In this document: piece by piece, positions 44,002 to 53,315 of the stretch
How the letters are laid out: the number at the start of each line of letters is the position of its first letter
How positions within the stretch are numbered: position 1 is the stretch's first letter
Made by a program: the position numbers and the translations under genes
Source: JAMXLO01 sp963812505
GTDB taxonomy: Bacteria > Pseudomonadota > Alphaproteobacteria > Acetobacterales > Acetobacteraceae
Direction of reading: 5' to 3'
NCBI GenBank assembly: GCA_963812505.1
Contig: CAWEVM010000020.1
Coordinates: 1-64,000, forward strand
Length of the DNA: 64,000 nucleotides
Notes under the pieces: model-generated
What the model saw: the letters and a program-made list of their open reading frames with translations, nothing else
Told to the model about the DNA's origin: nothing
Database searches by the model: none

Positions 44002-44763
44002 ATGTCAGCAGCGCTGCAGCTGCCGAAGACCAGCATGACCGACATCGAGTGGCAGACACGCTGTGAACTTGCCGCGCTGTACCATGTGGTCAATCACCTT
44101 GGTTGGACCGACCTGATCAATACCCACATGTCGGCGCGTATCCCAGACGAACCGGACACCTTCCTGATCAATAACTACGGCGAGATGTTCGATGAGATCA
44201 CCGCATCGAGTCTGGTCAAGATGGATATGGACGGCAAGGTCTTCAGCGAAGGCGGCAGGTTCAACAATGCCGGTTTCACCATCCATAGCGGTGTCTACAG
44301 GGCACGCCCGGACGCAATGTGCGTGATGCACACGCACACCCGTGCCGGCGCCGGCATCTCGCTGCTGGAGCACGGACTGCGCCCGATCAGCCAGGACGCA
44401 CTGCAGGTCTACGACGATGTTGCCTATCATGAATATGGCGTGCCTGCGTCACCGGAGGAGTGCGAGGCGCTCGGCCGTACCTGCAAGCACGGCAGCCACG
44501 TGGTGCTGCTCAACCACGGTCTGTTGACACATGGACCGACGGTTCATGGTACGTTCTTCCGCATGTACGGCCTGGAGCGCGCCTGCGAGCTCGAGCTCAT
44601 TGCCCGAACGCTCGGTGCGCCGGCTGTGCAGATCGACGAGTACGTCGTGGGCAAGGCGGCGGAGCGTATGCAGAAACGGCGCAACACGCCGGAATACGGT
44701 CGCGCGGAATGGCAAGGCTTGGTGCGCACGATCGATCGCAAGGGCGCCAACTACCGCTGCTAG
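44002..44763 (+). CDS. Class II aldolase/adducin-family protein
   Basis: A 253-residue zinc aldolase-fold protein with LAALYHVVNHLGWTDLINTH near the N terminus and FTIHSGVYRARPDAMCVMHT followed by HTRAG (zinc His pair). Further on come SQDALQVYDDVAYHEYG and VVLLNHGLLTHGPT (third zinc His). Relatives include fuculose-phosphate aldolase and decarboxylases; many of this subgroup have unknown substrate. GGAGAG precedes ATG 44002; a second ATG at residue 12 is possible. It diverges from bamA. Confidence 0.9.
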   Translation: MSAALQLPKTSMTDIEWQTRCELAALYHVVNHLGWTDLINTHMSARIPDEPDTFLINNYGEMFDEITASSLVKMDMDGKVFSEGGRFNNAGFTIHSGVYRARPDAMCVMHTHTRAGAGISLLEHGLRPISQDALQVYDDVAYHEYGVPASPEECEALGRTCKHGSHVVLLNHGLLTHGPTVHGTFFRMYGLERACELELIARTLGAPAVQIDEYVVGKAAERMQKRRNTPEYGRAEWQGLVRTIDRKGANYRC

Positions 44764-44875
44764 CGCGGGACGAGCGCTCGAAGACGTGTTCAGCCCGTGC
44801 AATTCTTGGTTTGATCGCGTGATTCAGACCTCCGGCGATTCCGCCTCGGTCATCACGCTCTAGGGGGCACGAGAG

Positions 44876-45445
44876 ATGCCGTTCGACGCACTGATCGCCC
44901 CGCCGCGACCGAGGTTATTGGCCGAAGTCCTCGACGACCACGGTGTGTCGCCTGTGCCGTTGCAGGCGCTGGCGGCGCACAAGCAGGCACAGCTCGAACG
45001 ATTCGCGCCGAGCTTCTGGCACCAGCATCAGACCTGGTTGCCGGTCGGGCTGATCGGTTCCGTGTTCTGCATGGCGTTGAGCGGCGGTCTTGCCAACCGC
45101 ACTTTGGCCGATTCCTTGGTGCCGTCCTGGCTCAGCCTGTTCTGGCTCGGCGTGATGGCGCTGCTGATCGTGTTCGGCGTGTTCCGGGTCAGCGCTGGTG
45201 CAAAATGGGAGGAGCGCGTCGTAGCCGCGGAAGGGCTGCTCGCGCTCGGCGTGCCTCGGCGGATTGCGCTTCTCGCGCGTGACCTGCAACGCGATGCAAT
45301 CGGATCGGCGCTTGTCCTCGGTGAGTTGTTGCAGGAGGAGATCGTGCTCGATCCCTATCTGCTGCTGGACTGCGGCGGCGAGCGGGTCTGCCTCGGAATT
45401 TGGGACGGGCCACGGATCATCGCCGTTGCCGGCCAATCCGGCTGA
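44876..45445 (+). CDS. Hypothetical two-TM membrane protein
   Basis: A 189-residue protein that I do not recognise. Residues 55-75 (WLPVGLIGSVFCMALSGGLA) and 82-105 (LVPSWLSLFWLGVMALLIVF) are membrane helices. The C-terminal soluble domain contains GLLALGVPRRIALLARDLQR and a short closing beta-rich part (LLLDCGGERVCLGIWDG). It follows the aldolase gene and converges on livM. Confidence 0.7.
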   Translation: MPFDALIAPPRPRLLAEVLDDHGVSPVPLQALAAHKQAQLERFAPSFWHQHQTWLPVGLIGSVFCMALSGGLANRTLADSLVPSWLSLFWLGVMALLIVFGVFRVSAGAKWEERVVAAEGLLALGVPRRIALLARDLQRDAIGSALVLGELLQEEIVLDPYLLLDCGGERVCLGIWDGPRIIAVAGQSG

Positions 45446-45449
45446 CGGG

Positions 45450-46382
45450 TTACAGCGCCAGGCGCAACGCACCGCCGATCTCACCGATCACGCCGCGGCG
45501 GAACGCCAGCACACAGATCACGAAGATCGCCCCCTGGGTGACAGTCACCCACTGCCCGAACTGCGCCAGATAGTTCTCCATCGTGGTCACCAGCACTGCG
45601 CCCATCACCGGACCGAATACTGTCCCGAGCCCGCCAAGCAGCGTGGTCAGCACGACCTCACCTGACGTGGAGTAGTGCACATCGGTCAGCGTGGCGATGC
45701 CAAACACCAGCGCCTTGGTGCCGCCGGCCACGCCCGCCAGCATGGTGGACAGCACGAACGCGATCAGCTTGTAGTCATCCGTGCGATAACCGAGCGAAGT
45801 GGCCCGCGGCTCGTTCTCGCGGATCGCCTTCAGCACCTGGCCGAACGGCGAGTGGATGATGCGGTGGATCAGCAGGAAGCCACCGATGAATACCGCCGCC
45901 ACCAGCCAGTACATCGCCATGTCGTTGTCGAGCGAGATGACGCCGAACAGATAGCCGCGCGGGACCTGCTGGATGCCGTCCTCGCCGCCGGTGAAGGGCG
46001 CCTCGACGCAGAAGAAATATATCATCTGCGCCAGTGCAAGCGTGATCATGGCAAAGTAGATGCCCGAGCGGCGGATTGCGAGATAACCAAGGCACAGGCC
46101 GAGTACTGCACCGGTCGCGCCGCCGAGGGCGATCGCGATCGCCGCATCGACATGCCAGAACTTCATGGTCCAGGCGGCGATATAAGCGCCCATGCCGAAG
46201 AATGCCGCATGGCCGAACGACAGCAGGCCGACGTAGCCGATCATCAGATTGAACGCGCATGCGAACAGCGCCACGCACAATACCCGCATCAAGAACACGG
46301 GATACAGCACGAACGGACAAACGACGATCAGCGCCAGCATCACGAGGAAGGTGATCTGTTGCGAGCGGGAGAAACCGAACAT
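45450..46382 (-). CDS. livM: Branched-chain amino acid ABC transporter permease LivM
   Basis: A 310-residue permease with about nine membrane helices and the family motifs LLSFGHAAFFGMGAYIAAW, RRSGIYFAMITLALAQMIYF and RENEPRATSLGY. ATG 46382 shares its last base with the livH stop (TGATG), so the two are coupled. The frame is open upstream through livH but that is a shadow. It is the last gene of livGFKHM. Confidence 0.94.
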   Translation of the reverse strand: MFGFSRSQQITFLVMLALIVVCPFVLYPVFLMRVLCVALFACAFNLMIGYVGLLSFGHAAFFGMGAYIAAWTMKFWHVDAAIAIALGGATGAVLGLCLGYLAIRRSGIYFAMITLALAQMIYFFCVEAPFTGGEDGIQQVPRGYLFGVISLDNDMAMYWLVAAVFIGGFLLIHRIIHSPFGQVLKAIRENEPRATSLGYRTDDYKLIAFVLSTMLAGVAGGTKALVFGIATLTDVHYSTSGEVVLTTLLGGLGTVFGPVMGAVLVTTMENYLAQFGQWVTVTQGAIFVICVLAFRRGVIGEIGGALRLAL

Positions 46383-47269
46383 CAGGCGCGCCTTCCAAAT
46401 AGGCCATGCGGCAGGGTGAGCAGCACGATCACCATGACCAGGAACACGACGGTGGCCGATGCCTGCGGGTAGAACACCTTGGTGAGACCCTCGATCACGC
46501 CGAGTCCGAAGCCTGTGATGATAGAGCCCATGATCGAGCCCATGCCGCCGATCACCACCACCGCAAACACGGTGTTGATGAAGTTGTCGCCCATATTGGG
46601 GTTTACCGAATAGATCGGCGCGGCGAGCACACCGGCAAAGGCGGCGAGCGCCACGCCGCCGCCATAGGTCAGCGTGATCACCCGCGGCACATTGACGCCG
46701 AACGCCTGCACCAGCGGCGCGTTCTCGGTGGCTGCGCGCAGGGTGGCGCCGAGCGGTGTTTTTTCGATGATGGCCCAGGTGGCGAGGCAAACCACCAACG
46801 CGGCGAGCACGACCCAGCCGCGATAGTTCGGCAGGAACATGAAGCCCAGGTCCGTCGCACCACTCAGGATGGCGGGGATCTGATAGGGCAGACCGGAGCT
46901 GCCGTAGTAGTTGCGGAACAGGCCCTGGATCACCAGCGCCAGCCCGAAGGTCAGTAGAAGACCGTACAGATGATCCAGATGGTAGAGGCGGCTGATGATC
47001 GTGCGCTCCAGCACGACACCGAATGCCCCGATGATGATTGGCGCCAGGATGAGCGAGGGAAAGTAGCCGATGCCGGCGTATTGAAGCAGCATCCAGGAGG
47101 CGAAGGCGCCCATCATGAAGAGGGCGCCGTGCGCGAAGTTGATGATGTTCAGCATGCCGAAGATGATGGCGAGCCCCATCGACAGCATCGCGTAGAAGGC
47201 GCCGTTGATCAGCCCGAGCAGAAGCTGGCCGAACAGCAGCGGGCCGGGGATGCCGAAGATCATGATCAT
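46382..47269 (-). CDS. livH: Branched-chain amino acid ABC transporter permease LivH
   Basis: A 295-residue permease. Typical segments are LLLGLINGAFYAMLSMGLAI, FGMLNIINFAHGALFMMGAF and GGMGSIMGSIITGFGLGVIE. It pairs with LivM to form the channel. It follows livK by 27 bases and overlaps livM. Confidence 0.95.
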   Translation of the reverse strand: MIMIFGIPGPLLFGQLLLGLINGAFYAMLSMGLAIIFGMLNIINFAHGALFMMGAFASWMLLQYAGIGYFPSLILAPIIIGAFGVVLERTIISRLYHLDHLYGLLLTFGLALVIQGLFRNYYGSSGLPYQIPAILSGATDLGFMFLPNYRGWVVLAALVVCLATWAIIEKTPLGATLRAATENAPLVQAFGVNVPRVITLTYGGGVALAAFAGVLAAPIYSVNPNMGDNFINTVFAVVVIGGMGSIMGSIITGFGLGVIEGLTKVFYPQASATVVFLVMVIVLLTLPHGLFGRRA

Positions 47270-47296
47270 TGTTTTGCCTCCCCGACCCGCCTTCGC

Positions 47297-48529
47297 TCAG
47301 GCCTTGCCGATAAACCCGCAGTGGCCTTCACTGAGGGGTCGATATGCCTGGTCGCCAGGCGTGGTCGCGACCAGCTTGTAGTAATCCCACGGGCCCTTGC
47401 TGTCGGACGGCTGCTTCACCTCGAACAGGAACGCCGGAGTTAAATTCCGGCCGTCCTCGCGGATCGTGGTCTTGCCGAAGCAGTCATCGTCGACTGGCAT
47501 CTTCTTCATGCGCGCCACAGTCGCGGCGCCGTCCTTCTTCGCTTCCGCGGCTCCCATGTCGGCGACCGTCTTCAGGTAATGCAGCGTCGCCGAATAGCAG
47601 CCGGCGTGAACCATGTTGGGCCAGTTGTTCGGTGTCTTCGACTTGACCCGATTGGTGAAGGCGCGCGTGCGGTCATTCAGGTCCCAATAGAAACTTTCAG
47701 TCAGGTTCAGCCCCTGCGACACGTCGAGGCCGAGTGCGTGCACGTCGGTCACGAACATCAGCAGGGCGGCGACCTTCATTGTCTGGTTGACGCCGAATTC
47801 GCGTGCCTGCTTGATCGAGTTGACCGTATCGGCGCCAGCATTGCACAGGCCGAGCACCTTGGCGCGGCTCGCCTGTGCCTGCACCAGGAAGGACGAGAAA
47901 TCGGAAGTGCCGGGAAACGGATACGGCGAGGAGCCAAGCACTTTGCCGCCCGAAGCCTGCACGAGCGCGCTGGTGTCGGCCTGCAACTGTTTGCCGAACG
48001 CGTAGTCGGCGGTGAGGAAGTACCAGGAATCGCCGCCCGCCTTCACCATCGCCCCGCCGGTCGAGCGCGCGAGCATGTAGGTGTCGTAGGTCCAGTGGAT
48101 GAAGTTGGGCGAGCAGGACTTGCCGGTCAGGTCTGACGTCGCGGCACCGGAGTTGAGGTAAACCTTGTTCTTCTCGCGCACGACCGACTGCACGGCGAGT
48201 GCGACCGACGACGTCGGCACGTCGAGCAGCATGTCCACCCCGTCGCGGTCGAACCACTGGCGCGCGATCGACACGGCAAGGTCGGGTTTGTTCTGGTGAT
48301 CGGCGTTGATGACCTCGACGTTGAGCCCTTTGCCTGCGACGCCGAAATCCTCCAGTGCCTGCTTGGCGCACACGATCGAGGTCGGGCCACCGGTGTTCAT
48401 GTAAGGGCCCGACATGTCGTTCAGGACGCCGATCTTGATGGTTGGCGCAGCCTGTGCTCGGGGGCGCACAAGTGGCACGGCGGCCGCGGCAGTTGCCGTG
48501 CCGAGGAGAGTGCGGCGGGAAATGGTCAT
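47297..48529 (-). CDS. livK: Branched-chain amino acid-type ABC transporter substrate-binding protein
   Basis: About 410 residues with a Tat-like leader (TISRRTLLGTATAAAAVPLV). The mature fold starts IKIGVLNDMSGPYMNTGG. VEVINADHQNKPDLAVSIAR and the C-terminal FGKTTIREDGRNLTPAFLFE are typical of the subgroup that often binds aromatic or amide compounds rather than Leu/Ile/Val. ATG 48529 has AAGGA upstream; ATG 48547 is an alternative. It is placed between livF and livH. Confidence 0.9.
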   Translation of the reverse strand: MTISRRTLLGTATAAAAVPLVRPRAQAAPTIKIGVLNDMSGPYMNTGGPTSIVCAKQALEDFGVAGKGLNVEVINADHQNKPDLAVSIARQWFDRDGVDMLLDVPTSSVALAVQSVVREKNKVYLNSGAATSDLTGKSCSPNFIHWTYDTYMLARSTGGAMVKAGGDSWYFLTADYAFGKQLQADTSALVQASGGKVLGSSPYPFPGTSDFSSFLVQAQASRAKVLGLCNAGADTVNSIKQAREFGVNQTMKVAALLMFVTDVHALGLDVSQGLNLTESFYWDLNDRTRAFTNRVKSKTPNNWPNMVHAGCYSATLHYLKTVADMGAAEAKKDGAATVARMKKMPVDDDCFGKTTIREDGRNLTPAFLFEVKQPSDSKGPWDYYKLVATTPGDQAYRPLSEGHCGFIGKA

Positions 48530-48613
48530 GGTCGATATCCTTATCATTGGTGGATCGGGTTTCCGTCAGTGGTTGAATCCACCGATCCAAACTCTTCCCC
48601 TCGTCACAGTCAT

Positions 48614-49309
48614 TCAAACTCCCAAGTACTCGTGGATTTTGTCCATGCTGGCCTCGAGCCGATGGTTCGGGATCATGTCGATCACCTGGCCGTGCTCCAT
48701 GACATAGTGCCGGTCGGCCACTGTCTGGGCGAAGCGGAAGTTCTGCTCAACCAGCAGAACGGTAAAGCCCCGCTGCTTGATCTCGCGGACAGTACGACCG
48801 ATCTGCTGCACGATCACCGGCGCCAGCCCCTCGGTCGGCTCGTCCAGGAGCAGCAGCTTCGCGCCGGTCCGCAGGATGCGCGCGATCGCCAGCATCTGTT
48901 GCTCGCCGCCGGATAGCCGTGTGCCATGCGCGGTGCGTGCGCGTTCCCTCAAGTTGGGGAACAGCGCGTAGATGGTATCCACATCAAGGCCGCCGGGTGC
49001 CACCACCGGCGGCAGCAGCAGGTTCTCGGTCACGCTCAGCGAGCCGAAGATGCCGCGCTCCTCCGGGCAGAAGGCGATGCCGGCACGCGCGACCTGATTG
49101 GGCATCAGGCGCACGGTTTCACGGCCGCGGAACGCGATGCTTCCCTCGCGCCGCGGCACGAGGCCCATGATCGACTTCAGCGTGGTTGTCTTGCCGGCAC
49201 CGTTGCGGCCGAGCAATGTCACCACCTCGCCCTCGCGCACTTCGAAGTTCACACCATGCAGGATGTGGCTTTCGCCGTACCAGGCGTTGAGGCCCTTCAC
49301 CTCAAGCAT
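48614..49309 (-). CDS. livF: Branched-chain amino acid ABC transporter ATPase LivF
   Basis: A 231-residue ABC ATPase with Walker A LLGRNGAGKTTTL, signature LSGGEQQMLAIARIL, Walker B LLLLDEPTEGLAP and the LivF-like start MLEVKGLNAWYGESHILHGV. It overlaps the end of livG by eight bases. The 84 bases after it, before livK, contain a GGATCGG/CCGATCC dyad (48552-48598). Confidence 0.95.
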   Translation of the reverse strand: MLEVKGLNAWYGESHILHGVNFEVREGEVVTLLGRNGAGKTTTLKSIMGLVPRREGSIAFRGRETVRLMPNQVARAGIAFCPEERGIFGSLSVTENLLLPPVVAPGGLDVDTIYALFPNLRERARTAHGTRLSGGEQQMLAIARILRTGAKLLLLDEPTEGLAPVIVQQIGRTVREIKQRGFTVLLVEQNFRFAQTVADRHYVMEHGQVIDMIPNHRLEASMDKIHEYLGV

Positions 49310-50054
49310 GCGGCGTCCCCAGATAGGCTGCGATGACTTCGGGGTTGCGCGACACCGTGGCGTAGTCGCCCTCGGCGAGCACGCGCCCGCGCGTCAGCAC
49401 AGTGATGGTGTCGCACAGGCCTTCCACGACGGACAGATTGTGCTCGACCATCAGGATGGTGCGATCGCCGCGTACACGGCGTATCAGCTCGACGATGCGG
49501 TCGACGTCGCCATGGCCCATGCCGGCGGTCGGCTCGTCCAGCAGCATCACCTCAGGATCCAGCGCCAGCGTGGTGGCGATCTCCAGCGCCCGCTTCTGGC
49601 CGTAGGGGAGCTGCGTCACCACGGTGTCGGCCTCGCCGGTCAGGCCGACATCAAACAGCAGTTGGCGCGCCCGATCCTCGTAGACGCCCAGCACCCTTTC
49701 CGAGCGCCAGAAGTCGAAGCTCGCACCGCGCCCGCGCTGTAGCGCGAGCCGGACATTTTCCAGTGCCGTCAGGTGAGGAAACACCGCCGAGATCTGGAAG
49801 CTGCGCACGAGGCCGAGGCGCGCGACCTGCGCCGGCTTCATGCCGGTGATGTCGCGATCCTTGAAGCGGATCGTGCCACGGGTCGGCGGCAGGAACGCGG
49901 TCAGCAGATTGAAGCAGGTGGTCTTGCCTGCACCATTTGGACCGATCAGCGCGTGGATCGTCCCAGCGCGCACAGTCAGCGATACATCGTCAACCGCGAC
50001 GAAACCGCCGAACTCTCGGGTCAAATGCATGGTTTCCAGGATGGTGTTGTTCAC
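49302..50054 (-). CDS. livG: Branched-chain amino acid ABC transporter ATPase LivG
   Basis: A 250-residue ABC ATPase with Walker A LIGPNGAGKTTCFNLL, signature LPYGQKRALEIATTLA, Walker B VMLLDEPTAGMG and the LivG C terminus GRVLAEGDYATVSRNPEVIA. It is the first gene of the operon and starts at GTG 50054 with AAGGAGA upstream. It diverges from the CitE-like gene with 102 bases between starts. Confidence 0.95.
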   Translation of the reverse strand: MNNTILETMHLTREFGGFVAVDDVSLTVRAGTIHALIGPNGAGKTTCFNLLTAFLPPTRGTIRFKDRDITGMKPAQVARLGLVRSFQISAVFPHLTALENVRLALQRGRGASFDFWRSERVLGVYEDRARQLLFDVGLTGEADTVVTQLPYGQKRALEIATTLALDPEVMLLDEPTAGMGHGDVDRIVELIRRVRGDRTILMVEHNLSVVEGLCDTITVLTRGRVLAEGDYATVSRNPEVIAAYLGTPHA

Positions 50055-50156
50055 CCCCGGACGTCTCCTTCAACAAAGTCCCCTGAGCGGTCGCTGATTG
50101 CATATCGTTGCCGGGGGCGCAAGATTGCCACCCTTTTGAAGCGCGAGGTCATCCGC

Positions 50157-51020
50157 ATGCGATTGCGCAGTCCGTTGTTCGCTCCAGGCGATTCCGAACG
50201 AAAAATGGCCAAGGCGATCGCCTCGACTGCCGACGCTGTGATACTCGATCTCGAAGATTCTGTTGCTGCGCCAGCGAAACCGACGGCGCGCGCCATGGTG
50301 CCCAATGTGGTGCGTGGGCATCCCGGCCGCGGGCTGATCGTGCGGGTCAATCCGCCCGGCACGCCATGGTACCTGGACGATCTTGCCGCCATCGTTCCGG
50401 CACGACCGGCGGGGGTGATGCTGCCGAAGTGCAGTGGGCCGGAGGATCTTGCCACGCTTGGTCACCACCTCGAAGCGCTGGAGGCGGCTGCCGGCAGCGC
50501 GGTCGGCAGCACCGGCGTCGTCGCTATCGTCACCGAGACTGCCGGTTCGGTCTTCAACCTGGGCGGCTACGGCGGTGTGGCGTCTCGCCTGCTGGCGATC
50601 TGCTTTGGCGCCGAAGACCTCTCGGCCGATCTCGGCATTTCGCCCCGCTATCCGGACGGCTCCTACCCGGCGCCCGTCGTGCTGGCGCGCGCTCAGACAT
50701 TGGTGGCGGCCGGCGCCCTGGGCGTCCCGGCGATCGACACGCCCTATCCGGATCACGGCGACCCCGCTGGCCTGCGGCGGGAAGCGGCGGCGGCCGAAGC
50801 GGACGGCTTCGCCGGCAAGATCCTGATCCACCCCGCACAGATCGACATTGTAAATGCCGCCTTCACTCCCGCGCCGGCGCGCATCCGCTGGGCCGAGCGA
50901 GTGAACGCGGCCTTCATCGCCAACCCGGATGCTGGCGTGTTCGCGCTCGACGGCAAGATGATCGACCGGCCCCATTGGAAACTGGCGCAGCGCATCCTGG
51001 CCGCCGCCGGACACCGGTAG
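50157..51020 (+). CDS. HpcH/HpaI aldolase / citrate lyase beta-like (CitE family)
   Basis: A 287-residue TIM-barrel enzyme that cleaves or forms CoA-linked hydroxy acids (malyl-CoA, citramalyl-CoA or citryl-CoA type). It starts RLRSPLFAPGDSERKMAKAI and has ADAVILDLEDSVAAPAKPTA (metal acidic residues), GLIVRVNPPGTPWYLDDL, ICFGAEDLSADLGI and GKILIHPAQIDIVNAAFTP. ATG 50157 has GAGG eight bases upstream. The actual CoA substrate is undetermined; the adjacent divergent Liv-type transporter may import a related acid. Confidence 0.9.
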   Translation: MRLRSPLFAPGDSERKMAKAIASTADAVILDLEDSVAAPAKPTARAMVPNVVRGHPGRGLIVRVNPPGTPWYLDDLAAIVPARPAGVMLPKCSGPEDLATLGHHLEALEAAAGSAVGSTGVVAIVTETAGSVFNLGGYGGVASRLLAICFGAEDLSADLGISPRYPDGSYPAPVVLARAQTLVAAGALGVPAIDTPYPDHGDPAGLRREAAAAEADGFAGKILIHPAQIDIVNAAFTPAPARIRWAERVNAAFIANPDAGVFALDGKMIDRPHWKLAQRILAAAGHR

Positions 51021-51124
51021 GTCCTGCCAAAACTGGCAACCCTCGGCTGTAGCTGGGCGCTCTTATTGTGTTGTCGACACGTATCGATACGTCTACTATT
51101 CCGCCATGCAACCGGAGATGGCGG

Positions 51125-51451
51125 ATGAAATCTCTCGCAATGGCTGTTGCCATCGGTTCCACGGTCGTGCTTTGCGTGCCGGCGTTGACCCGTCCTGCTG
51201 CCGCACAACCCGCACCCGTGGGTTCGTCGGGCGGCTACTTGGTGCCGGTCGTAGTTGGCGCCGCTGCTGGAGCGACGGTTGCTGCACTGCTCTGGCCGGT
51301 CATCGTTCCAGCCGGCGCGGTTGCGGCGACGCCAGGAGCGGTGGCGGCGGCACCAGCCGCAATGGGCTGGGGATGGGGCGCATTCATGACGACGCGCGCT
51401 GCGGTCGGAGCGCTGATCGGTGCCGGGCTGGGCTTCGTGGCCGCGCGGTAG
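51125..51451 (+). CDS. Small Ala/Gly-rich exported membrane protein
   Basis: A 108-residue protein with a signal peptide (MKSLAMAVAIGSTVVLCVPA, then LTRPAAAQ). Two Ala/Val/Gly-rich hydrophobic stretches follow (VVVGAAAGATVAALLWPVIV, AAVGALIGAGLGFVAAR at the end). No known domain. ATG 51125 has GGAG upstream. A perfect GTATCGATAC palindrome at 51080-51089 lies in its leader. Confidence 0.6.
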   Translation: MKSLAMAVAIGSTVVLCVPALTRPAAAQPAPVGSSGGYLVPVVVGAAAGATVAALLWPVIVPAGAVAATPGAVAAAPAAMGWGWGAFMTTRAAVGALIGAGLGFVAAR

Positions 51452-51476
51452 TTCGGCCGCACGGCGCTCCGCGACA

Positions 51477-51632
51477 TCACACGGCGCCATGAACGTCCCT
51501 TTGCTTCCGGTGCTCGGCTTGGGCATCTCGTCTGCGCGCCACCCGTCTGACGACAATCCATAGTCCGCCGGTGATCACTGCGAGATCGAACCACACCCCA
51601 GTGACCATCAGGCCCAACTGCCACCATTGCAT
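51477..51632 (-). CDS. Possible 51-residue single-pass membrane peptide
   Basis: ATG 51632 to TGA 51477 encodes a short protein. It begins MQWWQLGLMVTGVWFDLAVI and continues with TGGLWIVVRR and a charged tail (RDAQAEHRKQRDVHG). A hydrophobic segment followed by a cluster of Arg is a credible N-out/C-in membrane anchor. It occupies the 318-base space between two plus-strand genes, where I see nothing else. The ribosome binding site is weak, so this is only a candidate. Confidence 0.35.
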   Translation of the reverse strand: MQWWQLGLMVTGVWFDLAVITGGLWIVVRRVARRRDAQAEHRKQRDVHGAV

Positions 51633-51769
51633 CCCATCGTAGTGGAAGTTCGCTTACCGGATAACAATCAGTCCGTACGACCCAGACCGATCGAGTAGGA
51701 TGGGGCTCCGCTCGCGCGGGGCATTGACGGTGGTAGACGGCTCGATAGAAAGCCTGCAATGGCCACGCC

Positions 51770-53299
51770 ATGATTCGCCGGCTGTTGCGTAGCGCCCTGC
51801 CGCTGGCTTTGGTGCTTGGAGCATGCGATCTCGGGCCGGATTATCAGCGGCCCGAGGTCGAGATGCCGGTGCAGTTTCGCGCCACTGAGGCCACAGAGGC
51901 GGCAGCCTGGCCCTCCGATGATTGGTGGCGTGGCTTTAATTCGGCTGACCTGGACGCGCTGATCGAGCAGGCCCGCGCGCAGAATTTCGATATAGCGGCG
52001 GCAATCGCGCGGGTGCGACAGGCCGATGCCCAGGTACGCATTGCCGGCGCACCAATGCTGCCCACCACGAATGTCACCGGCAACGCGAGCTGGCAGCATT
52101 CCGGCATCTCGTCCAGCCGCTCTTCAAGCGGCAGCACGACAGGCACGACTTTCGTCAGCGGCTCGGGCGGCTCACGAACGATCGATACGCACTTCTACGA
52201 CCTCGGCCTGAACGTCGCCTACGAGGTCGATTTTTGGGACCACAATCTGGCCGGCTTTCAGTCGGCCAAGGCAAGCGCCGTGTTCAGCCGCTTCGACCAG
52301 CAGGTGGTCGCGCTGACCGTGGTGACCAACGTCGCCAATACCTGGTTCACCGCACTGGCGCTGGCCGACCGCCTGGTCGTCGCGCGCAGCAATCTGGCGA
52401 GTGCCGAGCAGACGCTGGCGGTGATCCGCGGCCGGCTGGATGCCGGCACCGCGACCGCACTCGACGTCGCCCAGCAGGAAGCGCTGGTGGCGGGCGAGCG
52501 GACCAACATCCCCAACCTGCGCAATCAGCTCGAGCAGGAGCTGATTGGTCTGGGCATCCTGGTCGGGCGCGCACCGGAGGCGATCGACGTGCGGCCCGGC
52601 TCACTCGATACGTTGGTCCTGCCGCTGGTGGCGCCTGGCCTGCCATCCAGCCTGCTGGCGCGCCGACCCGACGTGGCCGAGGCCGAGGCGCAACTCATCG
52701 CGGCGAATTTCAATATCCAGGCGGCGCGCGCGGCTTTCTTTCCGACAATCCAGCTTACCGGGCAGGCCGGCTACCAGGCGGCGGCGTTGACCGGGCTGTT
52801 CGGTCCTGGCGGCTTCTTCGTGTCGGCCGCGGCAGGACTGACCCAGCCGCTGTTCGACGGCGGACTGCTGCGCGGCCAGCTCGAGCTGTCCAAGGGCCGC
52901 TACCAGGAACTTGTGGCCGATTATCGCAAATCGGTGGTGCAGTCCTTTACCGACGTGGAGAACGCACTGACCGCCTGGCGCTTCACCACCGAGCAGGAGG
53001 CGTTGCAGCGTCAGGCGGTTGCCACGGCGCGCAACGCTGCCAATATCGCCCAGGCCCAGATGCAGGCCGGGACGGTCGATGTGACCACGGTGCTGCAGGC
53101 GGAGACCACACTGTTCGGCGACGAAGATCTTCTCGTCCAGGTGCGACTGGCACGCGTCCAGGCGCTGCTCAGTCTCTACAAGGCGCTGGGCGGCGGCTGG
53201 GTCGAGCCGTCAGGACCGATCGAGGACCAATTTCCTGGCCTGAAACCAGGCCTGGTGCCGGGCGGATTGGCCTTGCCGGTAGGAGGCAACGTTCGTTGA
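51770..53299 (+). CDS. RND efflux outer membrane lipoprotein (OprM/NodT family)
   Basis: A 509-residue TolC-like channel with a lipobox (LALVLGACDLGPDYQRPEV). Paired outer-membrane-efflux repeats follow: WWRGFNSADLDALIEQARAQ, YDLGLNVAYEVDFWD, LLARRPDVAEAEAQLIAANF and GGLLRGQLELSKGRYQELVA. It forms the outer-membrane exit of the downstream pump. A Ser/Gly/Thr-rich insertion (about residues 112-135) lies in the first beta region. It heads a four-gene efflux operon. Confidence 0.93.
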   Translation: MIRRLLRSALPLALVLGACDLGPDYQRPEVEMPVQFRATEATEAAAWPSDDWWRGFNSADLDALIEQARAQNFDIAAAIARVRQADAQVRIAGAPMLPTTNVTGNASWQHSGISSSRSSSGSTTGTTFVSGSGGSRTIDTHFYDLGLNVAYEVDFWDHNLAGFQSAKASAVFSRFDQQVVALTVVTNVANTWFTALALADRLVVARSNLASAEQTLAVIRGRLDAGTATALDVAQQEALVAGERTNIPNLRNQLEQELIGLGILVGRAPEAIDVRPGSLDTLVLPLVAPGLPSSLLARRPDVAEAEAQLIAANFNIQAARAAFFPTIQLTGQAGYQAAALTGLFGPGGFFVSAAAGLTQPLFDGGLLRGQLELSKGRYQELVADYRKSVVQSFTDVENALTAWRFTTEQEALQRQAVATARNAANIAQAQMQAGTVDVTTVLQAETTLFGDEDLLVQVRLARVQALLSLYKALGGGWVEPSGPIEDQFPGLKPGLVPGGLALPVGGNVR

Positions 53300-53315
53300 T
53301 GCATCAAGGCTCGCC

